Assembly (NCBI GenBank): GCA_900548255.1
Contig: URKH01000003.1
Location: 1 to 62,582 of the forward strand
Length of the DNA stretch: 62,582 nucleotides
DNA from: an uncultured Collinsella sp.
GTDB lineage: Bacteria > Actinomycetota > Coriobacteriia > Coriobacteriales > Coriobacteriaceae
Direction: 5' to 3'
Under the pieces are notes generated by a model. That model did not search any database and was not told where the DNA came from. It worked only from the letters and a program-made list of their open reading frames with translations. The stretch's first letter is position 1. Each line of letters opens with the position of its first letter. The position numbers were made by a program, and so were the translations under genes. Of this stretch, positions 1 through 9,467 are shown piece by piece.

Positions 1-1312
<1,312 letters not shown>

Positions 1313-1710
1313 ATACCCCTCTCCTCTCATATAGGTATACAGGCCCCGGCGATCGCCGGGATGTTGGCGTGATGGGATTTTCGCTGTTGCTTCCAATCAT
1401 CTGGCAGGCAGGCTCAGCAGCAGGTACATGGCGTGGAGAGAAGGCATGCCGAGGCGAGGAGGGCTGCACGCGCTCCACAAGCCCAGCTACCCGTCTTGCA
1501 CATGACCGAGCGCCGCAAAGGCCGCATGCCGGATGCTCCCGGGCACGCCCCGGCGATGGGAAGCGCCCGCAACGGAAATCCGCATGCGGGTTTATTGTAC
1601 CCCGCCGTCAAGTGTAATTTCGGCAAATATAGGCGGGCGGTAAAGGTTTACCTTGGGTGACCATCAAGGGCAAAATTGATCCTTCCGTCACCGAGGGACC
1701 AAATGGCAGC
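1313..1710. other. nifJ upstream region, no gene
   Basis: About 400 nt with no convincing gene; the short open frames on both strands lack ribosome sites and family features. On the minus strand it is the probable nifJ leader. It holds a perfect 16-bp palindrome, CCCGGCGATCGCCGGG, at 1345-1360 close to the nifJ start, and GC-rich repeats of GCATGCGG around 1500 and 1580 that could fold. No riboswitch class was recognised. Confidence 0.5.
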
Positions 1711-1771
1711 TGCGGTGAAATAGGAACTGTTTTTGCCGGCCGTAGCCTTAAACAGCCCCTATTTCACCGCA
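1711..1771 (-). terminator. Long hairpin downstream of the FHA fragment
   Basis: Arms of 22 nt (1711-1732 and 1750-1771) pair with a 2-nt internal mismatch around an 18-nt loop; the outer arm is GCGGTGAAATAGG. It lies 20 nt beyond the stop of the truncated FHA gene read on the minus strand. There is no strong T-run, so it may be a dispersed palindromic element rather than a simple intrinsic terminator. Confidence 0.45.
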
Positions 1772-1789
1772 ACTTATTTAGGAGATGAG

Positions 1790-2208
1790 TCAGAGGGCGC
1801 CGAGGAGGATGGCGTAGGTTGTGGATTCTCCGAGCTTGAGCTCGTCGCCGGGGTTGAGCTGAGCGGAGCGGCCGGGCTCGACCTGGATGCAGACGTTCGT
1901 CGCGCCGTTTACCACCATGGTTCCGTTGGTGGACGACAAGTCCTCGACGTGCCAGATATTTTGAGCATCGCACCAGATATGGGCATGGCGGGCCGAGACG
2001 TCGTCGGTGATGCCGCCCTCCCCCGTTGCCAGCGCGCCGATCTCAACGCCTTCCTCACTCGGCTGAATCCAGCGCGGGACGCTCACCACGTAGCCGTTTT
2101 GCACGCACAGCAGTCCCAGCGGATGCGCCGGCGCGACCTCGTGCTCGCCCGCGACCGAAGATGTGCTCAGCGAGCGCGGCGTCGACGTGTCGCCGCCACG
2201 GGTCGCAT
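1790..2208 (-). pseudogene. Truncated copy of an FHA-domain gene (3' end only)
   Basis: This encodes about the last 140 residues of the 312-residue FHA protein at 8526-9464: the same PRWIQPSE, ARHAHIWCDAQNIWHVEDL, SSTNGT and GDELKLGESTTYAIL segments occur in the same order. The FHA phosphothreonine-binding motifs are kept (RHAH, SSTNGT). Similarity stops abruptly near 2208, after which the frame runs into unrelated Ala/Arg-rich sequence with no ribosome site. The N-terminal 170 residues of the full gene are missing. A fold may survive, but nothing shows that it is expressed. It differs from the complete gene at scattered positions, so it is an old or horizontally derived duplicate. It marks the left edge of the accessory island. 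Confidence 0.8.
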
Positions 2209-2762
2209 GAGCGCGGCGGCTCGCCCGACTTGGAACTAAGGCGGGCGTGAGAGCAAACGGCATAGGGAACGAATCTTGCGGATGTACTCCTCGACGTCAG
2301 GCAGGTAAGCCCCACGAAGTCACCGGGGAGGCCCAAGCGGCCCGGCACCACTTCCAGATTCTGACCAGGGCGAGTCGTTCGCCGGTGGCTGAAGGCTCGC
2401 TCCCACCCAAAAGGGGAGATTCGCGTTGTTCCCCAATCGCTCTCGCATCTTTCATTTTGCTCGAGGTGGGCTATAAAAACTTTCCTGGTGAAAGGCGGCG
2501 ATTGGTTTCCTTTCTTTCTAGAGGAGCGCGCCTGTAATCTGTTTTCATCCTAAATCAAGTTAAGATCGGACCTTCCAGAGGCAAGTCGACTCAAACTGCG
2601 AGGCTCCATGTTGGAATAAAGAGCGCTGTCGAAGTGCCAACAACACAAAGCTTGCCAGTCTCAAATAGAACCTTTTGGGAGTCCGATTGGGCCGCACACC
2701 GAATCCCCGCTGGTGGTTTTTTATAGCTGCGCAACAATAAACAAGGTTAGTGCCAGTCCAGC
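2209..2762. other. Region between FHA fragment and radical SAM gene
   Basis: About 550 nt without a supportable gene. Base composition drops toward AT from about 2400 onward, marking entry into the accessory island. The last 100 nt form the upstream region of the maturase. Only a weak purine-rich ribosome site (AAGGTTAG) precedes the ATG at 2763, so translation may start poorly. Confidence 0.5.
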
Positions 2763-4139
2763 ATGAAATTGAGGAACGTATGCATTTTTTTCTCAGTAAG
2801 TGATCGTCGTTACTGCTTCGATGAGGTCACTCGCAATTGCTTTCAGGTTGACCAAGCATCAGAAGATGCGCTTCGCATATTTGAAGCATCGGGAAGAACG
2901 GTCAACTCGAAGTTGCTAACAAAGTCACTTGCTGCGAAAGGCTACGACCAAACGACCATAGCAGAACTTGAAGACGACATTGATGAGTATCAACGATTGT
3001 CTGAGCGGACTTTCTTAACAAAAGACACGCCTCGAAAACTTAGATCCATCGAACTCCACGTTTCACATGCATGCAACCTTGGTTGTAGTTACTGTTTTGC
3101 CGGTAAAGGAGATTATGGAACGTCTCCTCTGCTGATGACAGACGAGATAGCCTTCAAGGCGGTCGACTACCTCGTCGCAAGTTCATCGGAAAACGAAACG
3201 CTTGCGATCGTCTTTTTTGGTGGGGAACCCATGATTAACGAGCCGCTGATATGGAAAACGGTCGACTATTCAAAAAGAATATACCCCAATAGAACCTTTA
3301 CCTATTCTATTACGACCAACGGAACGCTTTTGAATGACACTGCTGTGAATTCTTTCAAGGAGCACGGGTTTTCTGTTCTGATTAGTCTCGATGGTACAGG
3401 ATGCAAGCACGATGCATCGCGCCCGTACAAGACGGGAGGCGGCTCTTTCTCCGATATCGACAAAAACGTTCGTCGTTTTTCCGAGTCGTTCCCCTTCGGC
3501 GCAAGAGCGACCTTAACAAATAATAACTGTAACCTTGTTGAAGACTATCTTCAGTTTAAAGAGATGGGCTTCAGAAGGATTTACTTCTCGCCCGTGAGCT
3601 CATTCGATGAGAATATCAAACTCGACGAACACTCATTAAGCAAAATCAGGGCGGGCCTAATAGATTTGGCGGATCAATATCTCAAACAGATTGATCAAGG
3701 GGAAAAGCCCTTGTTTAGAACATTGAAAACTGCAGTTGATTTGATTATGAGCAACAGGATCGCCTTTGTCGGATGCGGGGCTGGCAGGCGTTTTATTTCC
3801 GTGACTCCCGAAGGGGACGTATACCCCTGTCACAGGTTTGTCGGGATGATGCGATTCAAAATGGGCAACATCGTCACCGGAATTGACGAAACTAGGTATA
3901 TTGAAAACTGGAGTCAGGGTGTCGAAAAAAGAATTGACTGTACGGACTGTTGGGCTCGGTCTTTCTGTGGTGGGGGCTGTAGCTGGGAGGCTGCAGGCGA
4001 GCACGGCTACTTGCCCAAGAGTCTACACCCTGCATCATGTGAATATAGAAAAATGTGCTACGAGATGGCTTTTGACCTTATTTCCCGCCACTCATCTTCG
4101 CAGGAGAAAAATCAACGAGAAGCTACTGTATCGGAATAA
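2763..4139 (+). CDS. Radical SAM/SPASM peptide maturase
   Basis: 458 residues. It probably installs thioether or related crosslinks in the Cys-rich peptides encoded just downstream. The N-terminal 95 residues look like a peptide-recognition region preceding the radical SAM core. The SAM-cluster motif CNLGCSYC (C104, C108, C111) is complete, and FFGGEP at 151-156 is the SAM-binding GGEP. The C-terminal 125 residues carry the SPASM-type cysteines (VGCGAG, VYPCHR, DCTDCWARSFCGGGC and two more near the end) for auxiliary Fe-S clusters. This architecture is that of ranthipeptide/sactipeptide maturases such as CteB and PapB and of the Cys-rich-peptide maturases. The peptide genes follow 170 nt later on the same strand. 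Its GC content is clearly below the division and dnaX genes nearby, consistent with transfer. The exact chemistry is inferred. Confidence 0.9.
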   Translation: MKLRNVCIFFSVSDRRYCFDEVTRNCFQVDQASEDALRIFEASGRTVNSKLLTKSLAAKGYDQTTIAELEDDIDEYQRLSERTFLTKDTPRKLRSIELHVSHACNLGCSYCFAGKGDYGTSPLLMTDEIAFKAVDYLVASSSENETLAIVFFGGEPMINEPLIWKTVDYSKRIYPNRTFTYSITTNGTLLNDTAVNSFKEHGFSVLISLDGTGCKHDASRPYKTGGGSFSDIDKNVRRFSESFPFGARATLTNNNCNLVEDYLQFKEMGFRRIYFSPVSSFDENIKLDEHSLSKIRAGLIDLADQYLKQIDQGEKPLFRTLKTAVDLIMSNRIAFVGCGAGRRFISVTPEGDVYPCHRFVGMMRFKMGNIVTGIDETRYIENWSQGVEKRIDCTDCWARSFCGGGCSWEAAGEHGYLPKSLHPASCEYRKMCYEMAFDLISRHSSSQEKNQREATVSE

Positions 4140-4308
4140 GCGGTTCAGCGCATTGCTGTCACCATTGTGGAGGTGTTCGTTCTTCTGATTACCGTCTGCG
4201 AAGCTTATTGCTACGTTCGCCGAAACCATTCTAGAAATATGGTGAACTAGACATCTTGGTTTATTATACACAATATTGAGGTTTTTCTGCACTCAAAGGG
4301 AGGTAGTC

Positions 4309-4512
4309 GTGAAGCATATTCATCCGATTAATCCAGGAAGTGGCGACGAGGCAGGCGTGAAGCCGATGTCTTTTGACTGCCTCTTGGGCATTACTGACAT
4401 CTGTACTGTTTATGATAAAGCAGATGGCTGTGGTGCATACGATTACTGCGACTATGACATGGATGGCGGCAGCATCTGCGTTGTAGATCACTGTGGCATT
4501 GATCAAACGTAG
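4309..4512 (+). CDS. Putative Cys-rich RiPP precursor peptide 1
   Basis: 67 residues from a GTG at 4309 preceded by GGGAGG 5-6 nt upstream; an upstream TTG at 4276 is in frame but has no ribosome site. It begins MKHIHPINPGSG, then an acidic, Tyr-rich core with six cysteines (24, 32, 41, 47, 57, 62). C32-TVY-D36 and C41-GAY-D45 are C-x3-D units; C47, C57 and C62 each have Asp three residues later (C-x2-D). The start and the Cys/Asp pattern recur in the next gene. There is no signal peptide and no Gly-Gly cleavage site. Together with the maturase immediately upstream, this supports a ranthipeptide-like precursor whose Cys residues are joined to Asp. The core does not match the compact six-Cys SCIFF pattern. 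Function of the mature product is unknown. Confidence 0.82.
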   Translation: MKHIHPINPGSGDEAGVKPMSFDCLLGITDICTVYDKADGCGAYDYCDYDMDGGSICVVDHCGIDQT

Positions 4513-4542
4513 TCTCTAATTGGATTAAGGTGAGGAGCTGTT

Positions 4543-4722
4543 ATGAAGCATATCCATCCTGTTGGTTCAAATGAACATCCTCCCGTTGAGCCTTGTTGTC
4601 TTGGAGTTGATATATGCAATTTTTACGACATCGCCGAGTGCCCTGTTGCGGATTGGTGCTATGTCGATAAAGAATCAAGCTGTGTTTTGCCAGCAGATTG
4701 GTGCGATCCAGTTGACGAGTAG
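4543..4722 (+). CDS. Putative Cys-rich RiPP precursor peptide 2
   Basis: 59 residues, ATG at 4543 after a GTGAGGAG ribosome site, 30 nt behind peptide 1. It begins MKHIHPVGSNEHPP and has seven cysteines (18, 19, 25, 33, 39, 47, 54). Four are in exact C-x3-D units: C19-LGV-D23, C25-NFY-D29, C33-PVA-D37, C54-DPV-D58; C39-YV-D42 is C-x2-D. Shared with peptide 1 are the first six residues, DIC followed by YD, D-[YW]-C and a final short Cys-Asp unit, while the residues between diverge. That pattern is expected of paired precursors of one maturase. At 59 codons it falls below common ORF cut-offs and is easily missed. Confidence 0.82.
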   Translation: MKHIHPVGSNEHPPVEPCCLGVDICNFYDIAECPVADWCYVDKESSCVLPADWCDPVDE

Positions 4723-4800
4723 TTTTGTGGCTAGGAACTATTTGGTCCAATTCAGAATAAGATGGGAACAAATACCAAAATCTCGTGTCTGGGAGGAGTT

Positions 4801-4908
4801 ATGCCATTATTGCAAGGTCTCGTTGGATTAGCCTTTATACTTGCGTTATATCTGGCACCTTTTTTAATTCTATTCTTCATTATCCGACTCTTTCTTCGGA
4901 GAAAATAG
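4801..4908 (+). CDS. 35-residue hydrophobic membrane peptide
   Basis: MPLLQGLVGLAFILALYLAP, then LILFF and a basic end RLFLRRK. It is a single strongly hydrophobic segment of about 26 residues with positive charge at the C-terminus, so the expected topology is N-out or a hairpin with a cytoplasmic tail. A near-ideal ribosome site GGGAGGAG at 4791-4798 sits 2-3 nt before the ATG; an in-frame ATG at 4762 would give 48 residues but lacks one. It lies 78 nt after precursor 2 on the same strand and before a hairpin, so it is probably the last gene of the peptide operon. Possible roles are immunity, export helper or small toxin; the sequence does not decide. Confidence 0.6.
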   Translation: MPLLQGLVGLAFILALYLAPFLILFFIIRLFLRRK

Positions 4909-4972
4909 GAGTGTCACGCAAACATTAGCGTAGCTTTCTTCCAATATGAGCCGAGCATTGGCAAGTGGAATA

Positions 4973-5017
4973 AGAAGCCCGACCGTTCGCCACATGAAAG
5001 TGATCGGACGGGCTTCT
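4973..5017 (+). terminator. Hairpin ending the peptide operon
   Basis: Arms AGAAGCCCGACCG (4973-4985) and CGGACGGGCTTCT (5005-5017) pair with one mismatch around a 19-nt loop. Only a weak T-rich tract follows on the plus strand. Placement 65 nt after the small membrane peptide suggests the end of the RiPP transcript. Confidence 0.5.
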
Positions 5018-5111
5018 CTATTTAACCCGGGCCGCCACCCATAGCGGCTTTCCAAGCGTATTCTCAGTGCAAAGCAATCGTCAGTTTAATCCTATGCGCT
5101 GATACCGCATT

Positions 5112-5370
5112 TCATTTGTTCGGCTCGAATTCTACGGCCTGGCAACCCTCGCACTCTCCGGCAAATGGATTGAACGCGAAGGCAGAGATGATGTGTGCGT
5201 GGACATCGAGGCTGCTGTAGGCAACATACTGGGACATGGACCCCCGCTGCGCGTGGTATGCGGCCCGGCATATTCATTGCCGTCCAACCCCGTGTAGTTG
5301 CAGCAAAGGGTGGAACCTCAATGCTCAGCTCATGTTGTCCGTGGGACACGAGAATCGTAAGTACACTTTG
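5112..5370 (-). pseudogene. Possible decayed gene of unknown function
   Basis: On the minus strand three frames in turn look protein-like. One contains ILVSHGQHELSIEVPPFA, the next CNYTGLDGNEYAGP, and the last ends in YVAYSSLDVHAHIISAFAF, NPFAGECEGC and FEPNK before a TGA at 5114-5112. Read together they suggest a short gene interrupted by two frameshifts. No family was recognised. The remaining stretch to 5608 shows only a small hairpin (ACTAAAG/CTTTAGT at 5461-5478) and no gene. Confidence 0.3.
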
Positions 5371-5608
5371 GTGCGATTCTCACGCTGATACTGAGCCACC
5401 TGGAATAAGATACGTCGCGACAACACTTCGCTTCACCTCTGTCTCGACAAGATGACGTAGACTAAAGTTTCCTTTAGTAAGAGAACGAGAACTATATCTG
5501 AAAGCGTTGCGATGGCGTGAAGGCACCGAGTCCGAACCGCCTGAATGCTACGTGCATCTGCATCGCCTTTTTGTTATCTCTGCCAGTTTGGTAGCACTAC
5601 ACTTGTCA

Positions 5609-7260
5609 TCATTTACCCTGGTACATGCTGCCTAAATCCACTACCCCTTCTACCGCGCCGACCATCTCGTCATCGTGAGAGACAACGATGATCAGCTGGC
5701 TTTGCTTGTTGCGCTTAACATAGGCCGCAAGCTCGGCGCGGCTTACAGCGTCTAACCCAGTCGTGGGCTCGTCGAGTACCAAAACTGACGACTTGCGTGA
5801 AATCGCCGACCATAAGTACACTCGGCGCAGCTCACCGCCCGAAAGCGCGGAGCAACGTTTCCCGAGCAACTCCTTCACGCTGTTTTCCAGCGAAAGTAGG
5901 CCATCTACACCCCGGTGATAGGAAGAAAAGGGCGTGTCGAAATACTCTAACAGCTCTTTCACCGTTTCGTCCGGCGCGAAGCACGACTGTGGGCAGCACG
6001 ATATCTCTCTCGCACGTATGTAATCCAAGTCGCATTCTTCGATTGGCACGCCGTTGTATTTTACTTTGCCTTTCGATGAGTATAGCCCGAGCATCAAGTA
6101 AAGAAGTGACGTCTTGCCTCTTCCGTTTTCCCCAACTATGCAATATGTACCAGGACCGGAAAACTTGAAAGAAAACCCGCCGAGGACCTCTCGGACAGAT
6201 CCGTCTGGAAGGGCAACCGAGAATTCCAAATCAGATACCGAAATGTCATTTATTTCATCGAGTTTAGCTAAATCGGTCCGATTCCACCCCGATCTCTCCT
6301 TTTCTCTCGTCGCGATAGCCGTCCTATCCCATGATGCTTTGGCATCTTGATAGGATTTGAACAATGACATCATACTTTTCAAAGTCTTAAAGAGAACCGC
6401 GAAGTATGTACCGATGATAGTGTACTCGCCTATTGACATAGTTCCGTTAATGATTCGTACTCCGGAAACAACAAGTATCACCGCTTGAAACAACGCTGCG
6501 AAAAGACCATCGAGCGATGTCAGAGAATATGATAGCTTTCCGGAGCGCAAAACTTTGGGAAAATAGCTCTTAAACCCAGCGTCGAGCGCTTGTTCGCTCT
6601 TGCCGTACGAAGATGTCAGTTGAATGTTGAGAATCTGATTAAGCTGCGATGCAATTGCGGCGTAAAAGGCGCTGTCCGCCTCTTTCTTCTCATACGTGAC
6701 CCTATACAAAAGTTTCCTCAACCCAGTAATTACACAGAAATACACGATGAGGAGAATGATGGAAAACACCGCGAGAGTTGAATCAATTGACCATATGATA
6801 AGCAATACGATGGGAATGGCTACAATGGACAGCGGCGCACTGATAAAATTCGCCAAAACGAAGGATGAGACCACGCTGGAGTCGGAAATAATCCGTTGCG
6901 TTGTATAGGCTGGATCGATGGTCCGACTCACCAAGTAATCGTCTCTTTCAAAACGCAAGACGGCCTCCCTGAGAAGATCAAAGGAAAGTCTCGTGGTTAT
7001 GCGAATGGAAAGTGTTCCTGCAAATAAGTAAAGAGGGTGGAGAAAACTCCTATTGACGCAACCAGGAGCGCGAAGAGTACGGCGTCTCTTTCGCTGCGGT
7101 TACCGAGAAGAAAATCTAAGAATTTCCCGTTCACGTATGGCATGGCATAGGAGAGAGCGGTTCCAATCACCGTGATAGCAATGAAGACGAAAGCCCCTTT
7201 TGCTCTGATGAACCTCGAGAGAACGCATCGAATCAAGGAAGGCCCCAATCTACCCGCCAC
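5609..7260 (-). pseudogene. ABC exporter (membrane plus ATPase), single frameshift
   Basis: Two reading frames make one typical half-transporter of about 550 residues. The 5' part (GTG at 7260) begins MAGRLGPSLIRC and breaks off at FTYLQEHFPFA. The 3' part resumes in another frame as GTLSIRITTRLSFDLL and continues to the stop at 5609. A missing G in the GG at 7017-7018 explains the break exactly: CAG-GGA would read through as YLQGTLSIR. The C-terminal half has Walker A GENGRGKTS, the signature LSGGELRR, Walker B VLVLDEPTTGLD and the switch His in VVSHDD. There is no C39 peptidase domain. Lying head-to-head with the RiPP genes, it may have exported the peptides. Whether the frameshift is real, programmed or a sequencing slip cannot be told here. 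Confidence 0.82.
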
Positions 7261-7406
7261 AAAACATCAATCACTGATACCTTACACCTCAACACAACAG
7301 GAGCGAAGATTTGCCAATGAGACTGCTTTAAGATTGCCTTGGGCCAATACGATCTCAAGCTCTTCCTACAAGAGAGTCGGAATCGGACATCTCCTCCGAC
7401 GAACCT

Positions 7407-7450
7407 GGCAATCGGGCGGTTGAAATATCTTTTTCAACCGCCCGATTGCC
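7407..7450. terminator. Perfect 19-bp hairpin
   Basis: GGCAATCGGGCGGTTGAAA (7407-7425) is followed after a 6-nt loop by its exact complement (7432-7450). It lies between the decayed methyltransferase and the start of the ABC exporter, both on the minus strand. It could end transcription from the former or be a palindromic repeat; no clear T-run follows on either side. Confidence 0.5.
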
Positions 7451-7575
7451 ACAATAGATTTGAGCATCCGCCCACAAACGTCCGCGTTTTATACCCATCA
7501 AATCCTTTGCCTTTTGTCGTCTAGACTAGAAAAATCGCTCGAAATAACGCAACCGGCCTGCTCGCTTGAAGAAAC

Positions 7576-8262
7576 CTAAGCCCGTAACGTAGATGTGCAA
7601 ACTTCCGAAACGCCTTGCGCGGCATAGTGCGTATAAACTTCGTCAACCGCCTCAGAAATATCTGAGTATCGCGCCGGGTCAAAAGCATACGATGTCGCAG
7701 CTATACCCTGCACCCATTCGGAACGCGGATTAATTGAATAGCCACACAGCATCATCATACATGCATCTAGACCTGATTTCCCAAGTATCCGACGTATTGA
7801 TGAGAGCATCGCGGGTCGCCCCTGCACCATCGTCGTCACCCCTATTAGCAGTATTTACCGTTTTTCTCTAAATGCGTATCGCCACCCTTAAGAATACGAA
7901 GTGTTTTATCCAGACCCGATTGTCCTCCATCTCAAACGAAGGGATAAGGAATCTCATCCGGAATCGGCAGTAACGGAGGATTCACAACGACAAGCGAAAA
8001 ACATGAGTCATCTCTCAGAGGGGAGTAAAGGCTCCCCTCAAGCACCCTAGTTTCGTCATCCAAAGAGTTGATGGCAGTGTTTTTCTTACAAAGGTCGACA
8101 ACAAAAGGGTTGATTTCTACAGATGTTACATCCATGCCACAGTTGGTAAGTATCAGGCCCTGTATTCTGGGGCCAGAACACAAATCGAGAGCCTTCCGTG
8201 CGCTCTGCGGTGTAAGGCGCCAATCTCAGCAAATCTGTCCCACAATACTGCGCTGAAGAACA
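7576..8262 (-). pseudogene. SAM-dependent methyltransferase, multiply frameshifted
   Basis: Pieces of a class I methyltransferase lie in order on the minus strand but in different frames. LTPQSARKALDLCSGP with GLIL gives motif I (8150-8210). DVTSVEINPFVV gives motif II, and VVVNPPLLPIP the NPP catalytic motif of the HemK/MTS-like group. Then, after a stop in frame at 7932, GLDKTLRILKGG lies in another frame, and a last 87-codon frame (7576-7839) carries MVQGRPAMLSSIRRILGKSG and ends VSEVCTSTLRA. At least three frame changes or stops show that it is dead. Its position beside the broken ABC exporter suggests a partly decayed tailoring/export arm of the peptide cluster. Confidence 0.72.
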
Positions 8263-8493
8263 AGACGGAACCCCTGAGCCAAACTCCCCTATACCTTATT
8301 AAGGCTAAGACAGGCAAGTTCACGCACCCGGCATATTCCAGAATAACATCCTATTGTTTTAGATGCTCTACAAGCATGAACAGCCGCGAATCGGAAAGAT
8401 CTTCTAGTTTCGCCCCGACTGACCGCCAAGGGCCAAAATGGCCCCTCCATCCCCGGGCGACTGGCTCTGGCGCGCCGAGGAGTGTCCCCAAGT

Positions 8494-8526
8494 GCCGGCA
8501 GAAAAGAAACGTCCCTATCTGCCGGC
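8494..8526 (-). terminator. Hairpin at the end of the FHA gene
   Basis: GCCGGCAG (8494-8501) and CTGCCGGC (8519-8526) pair perfectly around a 17-nt loop and overlap the stop codon of the FHA gene (minus strand, TAG at 8528-8526). The bases just before it (8263-8493) contain no supportable gene. Confidence 0.5.
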
Positions 8527-9464
8527 TAGAGGGCACCGAAGAGGATGGCGTAGGTAGTGGATTCGCCGAGCTTGAGCTCGTCGCCGGGATTGAGTTGGGC
8601 GGAACGGCCGGGCTCGACCTGAATGCAGACGCGCGTGGCCCCGTTTACCACCACGGTTCCGTTGGTGGACGACAAGTCCTCGACGTGCCAGATATTTTGA
8701 GCATCGCACCAGATATGGGCATGGCGGGCCGAGACATCGTCGCCGACGTCGGTAATATCGCCCTCACCAGTGGCCAGCGCACCAATCTCAACACCCTGCT
8801 CACTCGGCTGAATCCAGCGCGGGGCGCTCACGACAAAACTGTTTTGTACGCGCAGCAAGCCCAAGGGGTGCGCCGGAGCGGGTTCGCGTTCGCCCGCGGT
8901 CATCGACATGCCAAGCGAACGCGGCGTGGAGGTGCCTCCGCCACAGGTCGCGTGCGCGTAGTCGATGGCATAGTTCACCGAGGACCGCACATCCGCCGAA
9001 CAACCGACGGCGACAAACAGCACCAGCACGGCCTCGGCGCGCTCGGCGGGCATGAGTTCCGCCGCCTGGGACAGGCGATCGAGCGCGTTGCGATAGAGAT
9101 TCGTGTCCTGATGGCACTCTTCGAGCGCGCGTACCATCGGTTCACCTGCAGGACCGCACACCATATTGATCACAGCCGTGGAGTCCATGGGATTTCGCTG
9201 GCGCAGGGCCAGTTGCGACATAATACGCGCAGCCGAGGTACCGTATTCGGCAAAGTAGCGCTGCTGAAGCGTGCCGACCGGCGCGCGAACGATAAAGCGG
9301 GAAACCCAAGAGCGATCGGCGGCTCGGCTCTGCGGGCTGCGGCCGTCGGCGAGCGGACGGGACGAAAGCACCAGGCCGCACAGCTCGATATGGCTCAGAT
9401 GCGCCGCGCGCTTAAAGATGTCAAACATGGCCCCGCATGGGGTGAGCTTAACTTGAGATGCCAT
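8526..9464 (-). CDS. FHA-domain protein
   Basis: 312 residues. The N-terminal 170 residues form an unrecognised, mainly helical domain (MASQVKLTPCGAMFDIFKRA at the start). The C-terminal 100 residues are an FHA domain with the phosphothreonine-binding motifs DDVSARHAH, SSTNGT and VVVNG. FHA domains read phosphothreonine on kinase targets. The gene follows the Ser/Thr kinase at 9468-11312 with 3 nt between stop and start, so kinase and reader are almost certainly co-made. A diverged copy of the 3' end lies 6.7 kb away at 1790-2208. No membrane segment was seen. The call to FHA is firm; the N-terminal role is unknown. Confidence 0.88.
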   Translation of the reverse strand: MASQVKLTPCGAMFDIFKRAAHLSHIELCGLVLSSRPLADGRSPQSRAADRSWVSRFIVRAPVGTLQQRYFAEYGTSAARIMSQLALRQRNPMDSTAVINMVCGPAGEPMVRALEECHQDTNLYRNALDRLSQAAELMPAERAEAVLVLFVAVGCSADVRSSVNYAIDYAHATCGGGTSTPRSLGMSMTAGEREPAPAHPLGLLRVQNSFVVSAPRWIQPSEQGVEIGALATGEGDITDVGDDVSARHAHIWCDAQNIWHVEDLSSTNGTVVVNGATRVCIQVEPGRSAQLNPGDELKLGESTTYAILFGAL

Positions 9465-9467
9465 GAC

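Noticed and set aside
1397..1640. Possible riboswitch upstream of nifJ
   Set aside because: GC-rich and foldable, but none of the conserved cores of known riboswitch classes was recognised.
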